Both the position numbers and the translations under genes were made by a program. From Enterococcus malodoratus ATCC 43197 (GTDB lineage Bacteria > Bacillota > Bacilli > Lactobacillales > Enterococcaceae): DNA of 64,000 bases. The notes below the pieces were generated by a model that saw nothing but the letters and a program-made list of their open reading frames with translations, had not been told where the DNA came from and searched no databases. The stretch is taken from contig NZ_KE136483.1 in assembly GCF_000407185.1 (NCBI RefSeq), positions 372,001 to 436,000 on the forward strand, given 5' to 3'. Below are positions 44,545 through 53,144 of the stretch, piece by piece; within the stretch, counting starts at the first letter, position 1, and every line of letters starts with the position of its first letter.

Positions 44545-44655
44545 ATGTTTTGGATCATCGTAGCCTTTATGATCGGTGCTTTCTTCGGTGTGATCATTAT
44601 GGCAATACTGAGCGCTGGAAAATATGACGATATGGTAAACAACAGAATTGAATGA
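44545..44655 (+). CDS. DUF3789-like small membrane protein
   Basis: This 36-aa protein consists of one membrane helix and a short polar tail (SAGKYDDMVNNRIE). AAAGGGAG lies six bases before the ATG. Short proteins of this kind (DUF3789) recur in Gram-positive conjugative elements; their role is unknown. Confidence 0.72.
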   Translation: MFWIIVAFMIGAFFGVIIMAILSAGKYDDMVNNRIE

Positions 44656-44670
44656 GAAAGGATGGACTAG

Positions 44671-45129
44671 ATGAAGACATTTTCGAGAATGGTTTCGGCC
44701 TTTATTTTTACGTTACAAGCGTTTCTTTCGACACCAATGGCAGTCTTGGCAAGTGACATGCCCTCAACCAAAGAAGCGACAGAACAAGTCCAAAAAGCTA
44801 CCGATACCACAGAAACATCAGAAAGTAGTACCGCTTCTACAGAAGAGTCTTCGACAAAAGAATCTACCGAAAGCAGCTCTTCAAGCAGTGAATCGACTAC
44901 AGAATCAACTAGTAGTGGCACGAAACCTTCGGAATCTTCGACACCGAGTGATCAAGAAACTCCGAAAAAGGAAGAACAAAAAAAGAAACAGAGAAACCGG
45001 CAGCACCAAAAGAAGAATCAGCGCCAGAACAATCAAACCAGATTTCTCAAGAAGTCCCAACACCAGAAACGATTGTCGATCAAGAAGCGACCGTTGATCT
45101 ATCACGAACGGTTCCTTCAAGTATCGTGA
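44671..45129 (+). CDS. peptidoglycan hydrolase, N-terminal part (before the frameshift)
   Basis: This frame encodes a signal peptide (about 1-28) and a Ser/Thr/Glu-rich linker (about 30-105). After the A-run at 44978 it loses linker composition and turns into an Arg/Gln/Lys-rich tail, ending at the TGA at 45127. The -1 frame entered at that run instead continues the acidic Pro/Glu linker (ETEKPAAPKEESAPEQ) straight into the hydrolase domains encoded next. So the true N terminus of the hydrolase is here, and the last 48 or so residues of this frame are probably not its natural continuation. Confidence 0.75.
   Translation: MKTFSRMVSAFIFTLQAFLSTPMAVLASDMPSTKEATEQVQKATDTTETSESSTASTEESSTKESTESSSSSSESTTESTSSGTKPSESSTPSDQETPKKEEQKKKQRNRQHQKKNQRQNNQTRFLKKSQHQKRLSIKKRPLIYHERFLQVS
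44979..44985 (+). promoter_or_regulatory. A AAA AAG slippery heptamer, possible -1 frameshift site
   Basis: The heptamer A AAA AAG lies in exactly the frame needed for tandem -1 slippage (codons CAA AAA AAG in the zero frame). It is the same heptamer used in dnaX. AAGGA six bases upstream could act as a stimulatory Shine-Dalgarno-like element. No strong downstream stem is evident. A one-base deletion from an eight-A run would give the same picture. Confidence 0.6.
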
Positions 45130-46049
45130 CACAAGATGGATCGATTCATTTTGAAAAAGATGAATCCGTGGATCACTTTATTCGTAAGATCGGTGAGTCG
45201 GCTCGAAAGATAGGGAAGGAAAAAGAGTTGTATGCATCTGTGATGATCGCTCAAGCCATCTTGGAATCGGCTTCGGGTAAAAGCCAGTTAGCCCAGGAAC
45301 CAAACTATAACTTGTTCGGGATTAAAGGAACACACAATGGGAAATCCGTCTCAATGGCAACACAAGAAGACTTAGGGAACGGCACGCTTTATGCGACCCA
45401 AGCAGGTTTTCGGGTGTATGAAAATTATGAAGATTGCTTCAATGATTATGCCACACTTTTAAAAGAGGGGATTACTGGTGATTCCAATTATTATGCAGGC
45501 GTTTGGAAATCAAATGCGAAAACCTATCAAGAAGCAACAAAGTATTTAACAGGACGATATGCCACAGATACTCAGTACGATCGAAAACTGAATGGTCTTA
45601 TTGAAACTTATGATTTAACAGACTATGACAAGGATCTTCAAGGACCAATTATTAGTAGCTCAGGCTACAAAACTCCTTTGCAAAATCACACTATTTCGAG
45701 TGTGTTTGGCAATCGCAATGGCGAGTTTCATCGTGGGTTAGATATGGTGGCAGCTCAGAGCGAACGAATTTATGCGGTGAAGTCCGGTAGAGTGATCAAG
45801 GCAGAATTCCATACCTCTTGGGGGAACTATGTGGTGATCCAACACGAAGATGGTACAACCGCTCTATATGCACATCAACAACAATCTATCGTCAAAGTAG
45901 GCGATACTGTCTCGCAAAGCCAGATAATCGGTTATGTAGGCAGCACCGGAAACAGTACAGGCAGCCATTTACATTTTGAGCTTTGCATGGACAACAGCCT
46001 TTCTCAAGGAATGTTGGTTGATCCGCAAAGTGTATTATTCGAAAACTAA
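45126..46049 (+). CDS. peptidoglycan hydrolase, glucosaminidase and M23 part
   Basis: This frame holds a FlgJ/LytG-type glucosaminidase domain (about 15-165; SVMIAQAILESASGKSQLA, NLFGIKG). A C-terminal M23 endopeptidase follows (about 190-305), with metal ligands in FHRGLDM and HLHFE. By itself it has no signal peptide and no ribosome binding site before its first ATG, so it relies on the upstream frame for export. The composite product of about 460 aa is a secreted cell-wall hydrolase, likely opening the wall for the transfer channel. It is additional to the lysozyme-type hydrolase at 58485. Confidence 0.85.
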   Translation: MTQDGSIHFEKDESVDHFIRKIGESARKIGKEKELYASVMIAQAILESASGKSQLAQEPNYNLFGIKGTHNGKSVSMATQEDLGNGTLYATQAGFRVYENYEDCFNDYATLLKEGITGDSNYYAGVWKSNAKTYQEATKYLTGRYATDTQYDRKLNGLIETYDLTDYDKDLQGPIISSSGYKTPLQNHTISSVFGNRNGEFHRGLDMVAAQSERIYAVKSGRVIKAEFHTSWGNYVVIQHEDGTTALYAHQQQSIVKVGDTVSQSQIIGYVGSTGNSTGSHLHFELCMDNSLSQGMLVDPQSVLFEN

Positions 46050-46069
46050 AAATGAATCACTTGAATTCA

Positions 46070-46094
46070 AGAGACTCGATGGAGCCTCTTTTTT
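46070..46094 (+). terminator. terminator after the hydrolase
   Basis: AGAGACTC and GAGCCTCT pair with one mismatch around a four-base loop, followed by a T run. Confidence 0.7.
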
Positions 46095-46113
46095 GTGGAG
46101 GTGACGCATAAAA

Positions 46114-46665
46114 ATGGAATTTATTGGAGAACCAATTGTTGAAGAGGAATTTATTGAGCATTACATGTATCTGTTTGAGTCTTCGATTCGTCAGCTATGT
46201 TCAATTGATGAATTTTTGCCAAAGGAAAAAGAATACCTGCAAGCAGAGTATCGTTGCGCCTGGTTGTTGTATCAAAAGTTTGAAGCAGAACAAAAACGTC
46301 CGCCGGACTACCGTTTCCTCAGTGATAGTGTGACGAATGCCGTGATTGCTCGTGAGTACCTATTCCAAGAACGAGAAAAAAACATGATGAATTCGGAACA
46401 TTTTGCGGAACGCTATATTGTTCTTCTACGATCCGAGGGGTTACTCACACCTGTGGTTTTTGGAGCCACTGACTTTGCCTTCATCATGGAAAGTGAGCGA
46501 CACCGAGCGGTCAAACGGTATGACGAGGAAGATACCTTTACTGAAGGCTATGAAATGATGCGCATTCAGAATAATCGTTTCCTGCAAAACTTTGTGATCC
46601 AGCAATTGGCGGATGGGTTTCTTGATCTTTATTCGGTGTACATGAAGAAACGGCAGGAGGGATAA
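46114..46665 (+). CDS. hypothetical element protein
   Basis: This 183-aa soluble, acidic, largely helical protein has no signal peptide or membrane segment. GGAGGTG lies upstream of the ATG. The next two genes follow at four bases and one base, so the three form a tight unit. I do not recognise a family. Confidence 0.66.
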   Translation: MEFIGEPIVEEEFIEHYMYLFESSIRQLCSIDEFLPKEKEYLQAEYRCAWLLYQKFEAEQKRPPDYRFLSDSVTNAVIAREYLFQEREKNMMNSEHFAERYIVLLRSEGLLTPVVFGATDFAFIMESERHRAVKRYDEEDTFTEGYEMMRIQNNRFLQNFVIQQLADGFLDLYSVYMKKRQEG

Positions 46666-46669
46666 GAGA

Positions 46670-47029
46670 ATGCTTCGATTGATCCTATATACATTGATCG
46701 GATTTTTCATAGTCAGTTTTATTTGGCCTTTTTTGGGTGCCAAATTTGAATGTCTACAAAAGAAGGATCGCTTGGCTTGGAAGCAAGGTTTCAAACGGAA
46801 TCGGTATGAGCTATTCCTAACATTTGATGATGGACGATTTGCGTGCTATCAGCTATTTGCCAACTATACAAAGTATCAAGCAGCCGACTTATTGCTCAAG
46901 CTTTTTGAAAGTAATCCATTTGTCGGGATTGAAGAGAATGGACGAGTCTTCTATTATCGCTATTCTCAAATTGAAAAGATAGAATCTGAAAAATATCCGC
47001 TAAAAATGGGAAAGAAAGGTCTGTTTTGA
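46670..47029 (+). CDS. hypothetical membrane-anchored element protein
   Basis: This 119-aa protein has one N-terminal membrane helix (about 4-24) and a basic cytosolic domain with beta-strand character (YELFLTFDDGRFACYQLF). GGCAGGAGGG precedes the ATG. No family is recognised. Its packing with its neighbours suggests a common function with them. Confidence 0.66.
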   Translation: MLRLILYTLIGFFIVSFIWPFLGAKFECLQKKDRLAWKQGFKRNRYELFLTFDDGRFACYQLFANYTKYQAADLLLKLFESNPFVGIEENGRVFYYRYSQIEKIESEKYPLKMGKKGLF

Positions 47030-47030
47030 T

Positions 47031-47408
47031 GTGTCTGATTTTTTAATCTGGTATGAGCATGATCAGTTTCAAGAGTTTCGCCAATTGATCGAGGCTGTTT
47101 TAACTACGTTGAAACCCCAAAATGAGCCATTCATTGGCTTACCAAAGGAATTGAAAGTGAAGTATAAGAATGAACCAACAATATACCAACGCTATGTGAA
47201 TCAACGAGTACGTTATATCAATGAGAGGGAGCAACAGCGGCAGCGATTTATCAAATGGTGTAGTGAAGAAGTCATTGAAAAGTTAACTCAAATTTATCCA
47301 GAGGTGGATCGTGTACAAATTGTGTCGGAAACCATTTCTGGATTGAATCAAGTATTTTTAGAGCATTATGAAAGCCTGACAATGTACTCTTTAGAAATAA
47401 ATTTTTAG
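47031..47408 (+). CDS. hypothetical element protein
   Basis: This 125-aa soluble protein starts at GTG one base after the preceding stop. It is charged and helical in its middle (YVNQRVRYINEREQQRQRF). No motif is recognised. It precedes the LPNTG surface protein by 17 bases, so it is cotranscribed with it. Confidence 0.64.
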   Translation: MSDFLIWYEHDQFQEFRQLIEAVLTTLKPQNEPFIGLPKELKVKYKNEPTIYQRYVNQRVRYINEREQQRQRFIKWCSEEVIEKLTQIYPEVDRVQIVSETISGLNQVFLEHYESLTMYSLEINF

Positions 47409-47425
47409 TGAATGGAGAATAGAAC

Positions 47426-48133
47426 ATGAAAAAAATAATGATCACAACCTTAACAATTACCAGTGTAACTTTATATGGTTTACAATTTGGAAGTTCTTTT
47501 GTACAAGCTGGTGAGGTAGATATGCCAATGGTAGAACAGGGAAATCAAGTTGAACGTGTTTCTACGGAAGATGGATTGAGTGAAGAATTGCCTGGAGAAC
47601 TACCAACAGCCCCAGAGCTACCGACCGATCCAGAATTACCCGAAACTCCGGAGGTTCCTGAAACACCAGAAGTACCAGAGACACCCGAGGTTCCCGAAAC
47701 GCCAGAAGTACCGGAGATTCCCGAAACACCGGAAGTCCCTGAAACGCCAGAGAAACCAGAACAGCCGGAAAAACCTAGTAAGCCAGAGGTACCTGCTCAA
47801 CCAGAACAACCACAGATACCCACACCATCCAATCCAGGAGAAGACGTTGTATTGAATCCAACAGTAGAGGCACCCATAGAAACGGCGACAGGAGAACAAA
47901 TTGTTTCAGTGAAAGACGGCGTAGCCTATAAACAAACGGCAGCCGGATTAGCACCCATTGAAAGTGAAGTCACTCCATTACCAGATGGAAACATTTCTAT
48001 AAAGGCTGCGGATGGATCGACAAAAGTTTTACCAAATACAGGCGAAGCCTCTTACGAAAGTTTATCCGCTTTAGGTTTAGGCTTGATGTCAATGGTTGGA
48101 TTGATCTGGAAGTTTCGATTTTTCAAACGGTAA
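47426..48133 (+). CDS. Pro-rich repeat surface protein with LPNTG anchor
   Basis: This 235-aa protein has a signal peptide (about 1-29) and a Pro-Glu repeat region (about 50-125; units of PETPEV and related hexamers) that should form a stiff extended rod. A small C-terminal domain of about 60 residues ends in LPNTGE (about 202), a membrane helix and KFRFFKR. GAATGGAG precedes the ATG. Such short stalks display little themselves, so the domain just before LPNTG may be the active part. It is a likely substrate of the element sortase. Confidence 0.82.
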   Translation: MKKIMITTLTITSVTLYGLQFGSSFVQAGEVDMPMVEQGNQVERVSTEDGLSEELPGELPTAPELPTDPELPETPEVPETPEVPETPEVPETPEVPEIPETPEVPETPEKPEQPEKPSKPEVPAQPEQPQIPTPSNPGEDVVLNPTVEAPIETATGEQIVSVKDGVAYKQTAAGLAPIESEVTPLPDGNISIKAADGSTKVLPNTGEASYESLSALGLGLMSMVGLIWKFRFFKR

Positions 48134-48168
48134 GATGGCTCGAATAATCAAAAGGAGTTGTCTATTGA

Positions 48169-49125
48169 ATGAAGGAGCGGCGAATTAAAAAGAAAGATAA
48201 AACAACTAGTGAAAAAATACCGAAAGTACGAAGGATTCAAACCAAAGCAATGAGACGTTTGTTTTGGTTAGGAATTCTTTTTCTAAGTGTTTCAGGAGTA
48301 TTTGCCTTTCTTCAAACTCAAGGCTTACGAGTAAAAGTGAGTTCACTAAACAAAGTGGTCACTACTATTCAACAGAAAAGCAAAGAAGAGGCTAGTAGCT
48401 CGGTAGTGCTCACACCTGAAATTGAATCCTTTATGAACCGCTTTGTCGCATTGTACATGGCGGTTTCTGATGATAGTGAGACTCAAAAATTGAGACAAGA
48501 AACTCTAATGAACGATTACTTTGCCCAAGGAATCAAGGAAGGTAATTCGATCTTTTCAGGAAAGCGAACATTAAAGTCAGCCGCTTTTATCTCGTTGAAA
48601 AAAGTGTCAGGTGTTTCGACTGCTTCTTACAAAGTTACTTATATTATCGAAACAAAAGGAGAGGATGATCAACCAAAGGAAGTCACGGCCAGTCAACTAT
48701 TGAATATTCCTTTCCAAACTTCTATGGCAGGAAGTCGAGTGATTTCTTATCCTTATTTCACTGCGTTAAAGGAAAACAAAGAGAAGGCAAAAATCTTAGA
48801 TTTCGATCCGAATGATTTTGATTCAGTCAATGGTCATATCCGTAGAGAAGTAATGACTTATATTGAGGAATTTTTGGAGAAGTATGCGAAAAGCTCTTCG
48901 GCAGATATGCGCTATATGATGGATGATCCAGAAGGGCTGCAAGGTTCAGCGAGCATTGACGAAGTAACAGGCCAGGTATTCAAAGAAAAAGACCATTTTG
49001 TAGTGAAAGCAGCGGTCAAGTTCAAAGACAAAGGAACAGAATTGATTTGGCAAGAAAATATGTCTTTTGAAGTAGTAAAAAAATTGGGCAAGTATTATGT
49101 CCAGAAACTAAACCATACATGGTAG
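48169..49125 (+). CDS. conjugal transfer protein TcpC (Tn916 Orf13-like)
   Basis: This 318-aa bitopic membrane protein has a basic cytosolic N terminus, one membrane helix (about 33-53) and an extracytoplasmic region with two NTF2-like domains (VirB8-like fold in the TcpC family). It is a structural part of the Gram-positive transfer channel. AAAGGAG lies upstream of the ATG. The channel genes tcpD and tcpE follow immediately. Confidence 0.88.
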   Translation: MKERRIKKKDKTTSEKIPKVRRIQTKAMRRLFWLGILFLSVSGVFAFLQTQGLRVKVSSLNKVVTTIQQKSKEEASSSVVLTPEIESFMNRFVALYMAVSDDSETQKLRQETLMNDYFAQGIKEGNSIFSGKRTLKSAAFISLKKVSGVSTASYKVTYIIETKGEDDQPKEVTASQLLNIPFQTSMAGSRVISYPYFTALKENKEKAKILDFDPNDFDSVNGHIRREVMTYIEEFLEKYAKSSSADMRYMMDDPEGLQGSASIDEVTGQVFKEKDHFVVKAAVKFKDKGTELIWQENMSFEVVKKLGKYYVQKLNHTW

Positions 49126-49143
49126 AAATGAGGGAATCACAAG

Positions 49144-49362
49144 ATGGGATTAAAACAACTGTCTGATTTTATATTGGAACAAGGGAAATATGCGATTATC
49201 ATGTTGGTCGTCTATTTGGCTTCCAAAAACTTTGCGAAGTCAAAAGTCGTTCAGATTATTTCTGCATTTGTAGGTGGAGCGATCGCTTATTTCTTCTTGA
49301 ATGATCCAGAAAAAGTATTTGGTGGCATGGGTACGATTATTGAGAAGTTGTTTGGTGGTTAA
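49144..49362 (+). CDS. TcpD family membrane protein
   Basis: This 72-aa protein has two hydrophobic segments (about 15-30 and 35-52) separated by a short loop, as in TcpD proteins of Tn916-like elements. GAGGGAA precedes the ATG. It is a small membrane component of the channel. Confidence 0.8.
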   Translation: MGLKQLSDFILEQGKYAIIMLVVYLASKNFAKSKVVQIISAFVGGAIAYFFLNDPEKVFGGMGTIIEKLFGG

Positions 49363-49364
49363 TC

Positions 49365-49757
49365 ATGAAATGGGAACCGCACAATTACTCAGCAGCATTT
49401 AAAGAACCCTATCGCATACAAGATTTAGGGAATTTAGGTCGTTTGCCTGCACCAATAGCGGTGGTGAACATTGGCAGCTTCCTTTTTGTGTTTGGATTAA
49501 TGTGGAGAGCTTTTCGTGATCCTATTCAACGAGGGGCTGAAATTCTGCCATTTTTACCAGCACTATGTTATATAGGTTTCCCAATAGCAAGCGTATTGTT
49601 ATTAAACAAGGTTCAACCGGACGGGAAGAAGCTTTATTATTATGTCTTTGATCTTGTAATTTATTTGATAATAATTCATTGGCGAGATATATACTTTTTT
49701 AACGGAGCAGCATTTAGACAATCAGATATAAACGAAGTAATTAGATTCAAGAAATAG
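49365..49757 (+). CDS. TcpE family conjugal transfer protein
   Basis: This 130-aa membrane protein has the TcpE pattern: a polar N terminus (YSAAFKEPYRIQDLGNLGRLP) followed by three hydrophobic segments. It starts two bases after tcpD. In related elements the VirB4-like ATPase gene follows directly, but here 3.5 kb of unrelated DNA intervenes. Confidence 0.85.
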   Translation: MKWEPHNYSAAFKEPYRIQDLGNLGRLPAPIAVVNIGSFLFVFGLMWRAFRDPIQRGAEILPFLPALCYIGFPIASVLLLNKVQPDGKKLYYYVFDLVIYLIIIHWRDIYFFNGAAFRQSDINEVIRFKK

Positions 49758-49814
49758 GTACAAATATTGTTTATAATATCATTACGATTCAACTAGTTAT
49801 GCTCCAATTCGTTC

Positions 49815-49823
49815 TGTTATAAT
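49815..49823 (+). promoter_or_regulatory. extended -10 promoter of the nuclease-like gene
   Basis: TGTTATAAT has the TGn-TATAAT extended -10 form, about 70 bases before the start codon. The -35 position (AGTTAT) is poor. An independent promoter fits a cargo gene inserted in a transfer operon. Confidence 0.5.
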
Positions 49824-49894
49824 GAAATAAATCACAATCGTTTTCTTATATTAGAACAAGTTATTTCCTTATGAGAAGAGAAATGGGGGCAATT

Positions 49895-51376
49895 ATGAAG
49901 CTGGATTTTAGTACCACGGTAATTTTTTCGAATAGTGATATTGAATTTGACAAACCTATTAATTTTGTTTTTGGAAAAAATGGTACTGGTAAATCAACAA
50001 TTACTAGTCTTATGAATGAACAGTATGGCGATAGTCTGGATATTCGGGTATTTCAAGGTTTTGATTCTATTGTCGGTGAAGATAAAAAATTGAATGCTGT
50101 TACACTCGGTGAAGAGAATACTTCTATAAATGAACAAATTACAGATAAAGAAGCTGAAAAAGAAAATCTAATTTTAGACATAGAAAAAATGTCAAAGGAA
50201 ATTAGGGAGCCTGAAAACAAAAAGATTAAGAATGTATTTTCGAAACTTGAAGATAGTAATAAAGAAAAGAAAAACAAGAGTAAAGAAATCGAGTCATTCT
50301 ATACTCAGTCTGCAGCAACAATAGCCAAGGATAACCGACTAGTTGAAAATGCTCGCACATACCGTAAAGACACCTTTAAGCGCGAGATTTCATATGCAAA
50401 TCTTCTTGAACAAAATGATATTGAAAAAAATAACAGTATACTAAAATCTGAAAAGAAAACAGTGAAAACTATAACATTTCCAAAAATTAATTTTGCTAAA
50501 TATCAAGAGTCTGTGAATGAGATACTTGACGCTAAAGTAGAAAGTAAAATAGTATTAGAAGAATTATCTGATAATCCTCAAAAAACCAACTTTGCAGAAA
50601 AAGGAATGCATATACACAATTCTGGAGAGAAATGCTCTTTTTGTGGAAACTTTGTTACTGAAGAACGATTGACCATACTAAAAAAATATTTTTCGGCAGA
50701 TGAAGTAGAGCTTTTAAAAAAGAGAATTCTAAACGGAAAAGAAAAAATTGAAGCTTTGAGAAACACTATTTCAGCTATAAAAGTAGACACAAATGATTTT
50801 TATCCTGATTACTTAGAAAGGGTAGGAGTTCTCAACGATAATATAACCGTATTAGTTAAGGATCAAGTTTCTTTTTTAGAGGCTCTTTTGTCTGCCTTAA
50901 ATGAAAAAGAAAAGAACTTGTTCAAAGAGGAAGTAGCATTAAATTTAGATTTTCCAGAAAATTTTGATGATGTTATTTCTGATTATGAAGAAATAGTAAA
51001 ATTAAATAATGATTTTTCAAATAATCTGAAAGCTAAACAAGATGAGGAAATGCGAGCTTTAAGGCTTCATGAAGTAAAAAAAATAATTGATAAATTCAAA
51101 TTGGATTCTGAGCTAGTTAAGTTGGAAGCGCTAGATAGAAGAGAAGCAGAAGCACAAAGTAATTTTAATGTTGAAGTAGATAAAATAAGAAAAGAGAACG
51201 ATAAAATTGGTGCAATTGACAATGAAATATCCGCTCTCAAAAACAAGACAAAAAATACAGAAAAGCTTGCGCATAATATCAACAACAAGCTAAGATATTT
51301 GGTATCGTTTGAAATGATCAGAAAGAAAGTTGACGATCAAGAATTTTACGAAACGCCGATTGTAAAATTAAGCTAG
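49895..51376 (+). pseudogene. RloC/PrrC-like AAA anticodon-nuclease, 5' part (IS-interrupted)
   Basis: The N-terminal portion encodes an ABC/SMC-type ATPase head with Walker A FGKNGTGKSTI (about 28-38), long charged coiled-coils, and a CSFC zinc-hook-like pair (Cys247 and Cys250) as in RloC. Another coiled coil follows. The authentic frame ends at the IS junction near 51359; the last few codons to TAG belong to the insertion sequence. GGGGG before the ATG is modest; an earlier ATG 24 bases upstream is possible. Without the IS, the gene would encode about 731 residues. RloC/PrrC proteins are tRNA-cleaving anti-phage factors. Confidence 0.8.
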
Positions 51377-52408
51377 ACAACTAAAAAAGCCATTTGTGCT
51401 ACACTCAAAATAGTTCTGACCAAAGAATTATAAGGAGTGAGTACAAATGACCTATACCCATCTTACAACGGATGAACTTGTAATGATAGAGTCTTATTTC
51501 AAAATAAATCAATCTGTTGCGAAAACTGCGCATTGCTTGAATCGTTCAAGACAAACGATCCATAAAGTATACCTATTCTTCAAGCAAGGAAAATCAGCCT
51601 TAGAATACTATCAACAGTATAAGAAAAACAAATCAAACTGTGGTAGACGCCCGCTTGTTTTACCCGAGGAACAATCAGAATATATTCAAAGAAAGGTTGT
51701 TCAAGGATGGACACCCGATGTGATTGTTGGTCGTGCAGCGTTTCCTATTCGTTGTTCTGCTCGTACCATTTATCGTATGTTCAAAAAGGGGCTATTTAAT
51801 CCTTCTGACTTACCGATGAAAGGCAAGCGTAAACCGAATGGACATCAAGAAAGGCGTGGAAAACAAGCTTTCCGCCGCTCTATTCATGAACGTGAAAAAG
51901 ATTATAGCCAATTCTCAAATGAGTTTGGTCACCTTGAAGGTGACACTATCGTAGGTCTGAAACATAAAAGTGCTGTAATTACCTTAGTTGAACGATTATC
52001 AAAAGTTATCATCACATTGAAACCGTGTGGTAGACAAGCGATTGATATTGAAAAAAAATTAAATCATTGGTTTGAATCTGTACCGAAAAATCTATTCAAA
52101 TCCATCACTTTTGATTGTGGAAAGGAATTTTCAAATTGGAAACAAATCAGTAATGCCAATGATATTGCCATTTATTTCGCTGATCCAGGAACGCCGTCTC
52201 AAAGAGGCCTAAACGAGAATTCTAACGGATTGTTACGTAGAGATGGTTTATTGAAATCTATGGATTTCAATTCAGTAGATGAATCTTTTATTCAATCTGT
52301 CACATCTAAACGAAATAATATTCCTAGAAAATCACTGGATTATCGAACACCTTTGGAAGTATTTTTGAGTTACGTAAGTATTGATGATTTGTCTAACTTA
52401 ATTTGACA
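51361..52408 (+). mobile_element. IS30-family insertion sequence (IS6770-like)
   Basis: This is a 1048-base element with imperfect terminal repeats (TGTAAAATTAAGCTAGACAA at the left; TGTCAAATTAAGTTAGACAA as the complement of the right end, 18 of 20 identical). It is flanked by a two-base duplication AT (51359-51360 and 52409-52410), or ATT if the first base is counted as flank. It contains one transposase gene. Removing it with one duplication copy deletes 1050 bases, a multiple of three, and joins the two halves of the nuclease-like gene in frame. Confidence 0.85.
51447..52406 (+). CDS. IS30-family transposase
   Basis: This 319-aa transposase has an N-terminal helix-turn-helix pair (about 1-60; AKTAHCLNRSRQTIHKVY) and a DDE core. 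The core has GHLEGDTIVG (first Asp, about 165), TFDCGKEFSNW (second Asp, about 220) and a C-terminal Glu in GLNENSNGLLRR. AAGGAG precedes the ATG. The intact ORF suggests an active or recently active copy. The sequence is of the IS6770 type common in enterococci; that name is from memory and not from a search. Confidence 0.9.
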   Translation: MTYTHLTTDELVMIESYFKINQSVAKTAHCLNRSRQTIHKVYLFFKQGKSALEYYQQYKKNKSNCGRRPLVLPEEQSEYIQRKVVQGWTPDVIVGRAAFPIRCSARTIYRMFKKGLFNPSDLPMKGKRKPNGHQERRGKQAFRRSIHEREKDYSQFSNEFGHLEGDTIVGLKHKSAVITLVERLSKVIITLKPCGRQAIDIEKKLNHWFESVPKNLFKSITFDCGKEFSNWKQISNANDIAIYFADPGTPSQRGLNENSNGLLRRDGLLKSMDFNSVDESFIQSVTSKRNNIPRKSLDYRTPLEVFLSYVSIDDLSNLI

Positions 52409-53140
52409 ATTAAGAAAATAAAAAACCATCAAGGAGAAATAAGACCCATAACTGAGTTATCCACGGGCGAAAAGAATATTATTGCATTTTTATATTTTAT
52501 TGAAAAACTCTCGGAAGTTTCAGATTCATCGAATGGTACTAACAAGGTTATTGTTTTTGATGATCCAATGACTTCAAATGATGATACAATGCAATACTTG
52601 ATTATTGATGAACTACAAAAAGTAATAAAAATGTGCGATAAGAAAAGTTGTTCAGACCAGTTCATTTTGCTTACACACAATACTTTTTTCTACTTGAATT
52701 GCTCGTTTGAGATTAAAAATAGAAGAGATAAAAAAAATGCATTTGAAGAAAGCAATTTTTACAAGTTACAACGATGTGATAATCAAACAAAAATTAGTAG
52801 AATTGAGAATAAGAATCAAGACTTCAAGACAAACTATGAAGCTTTATGGCATGAACTAGCATTCTTGTACACAGAAGATAAACCCGAAATGATGTTAAAT
52901 CCTATCAGACGTATTATTGAAACATATGTTGTCTTCAATGGAAAGGAAGACTTTTATAAGAACAACAAAGATGCAAAAAATTTATTCAATACTAATTCTC
53001 ACTATTTTCCAGATTTGGAGGCTGATTTAAATGGAAAAGGTAGAGACGATATCAAAAATATGTTAAAAAAATGTTTTAGTGATAATGGAGCGGAAGTTCA
53101 TTTTAATAAACATTGGAAGAATGCTAAAAAAAATGGATAA
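52409..53140 (+). pseudogene. RloC/PrrC-like AAA anticodon-nuclease, 3' part (IS-interrupted)
   Basis: The C-terminal portion continues in the frame of the 5' part. It has the ABC signature-like ELSTGEKNIIAF, Walker B KVIVFDDPMTS and the histidine switch LLTHNTFF. A nuclease-like C-terminal region follows, with Arg-Arg-x-x-Glu (NPIRRIIETYVVF) and a following histidine (NTNSHYF), like the Arg-Glu-His arrangement of PrrC/RloC anticodon nucleases. No ribosome binding site lies before it, so it should not be expressed alone. The IS stands between the Walker A and signature halves of the ATPase, so the protein is dead as arranged here. Confidence 0.8.
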
Positions 53141-53144
53141 GACA

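Noticed and set aside
47600-47800. CRISPR-like or other repeat array in the Pro-Glu region
   Set aside because: The repeats are in-frame coding hexamers without spacers. No CRISPR array or cas gene was seen anywhere in the window.
47636-47899. Minus-strand open frame rich in Trp/Phe/Arg opposite the Pro-rich protein
   Set aside because: It is the complement of the Pro-Glu codon repeats; no ribosome binding site and composition explained by the sense strand.
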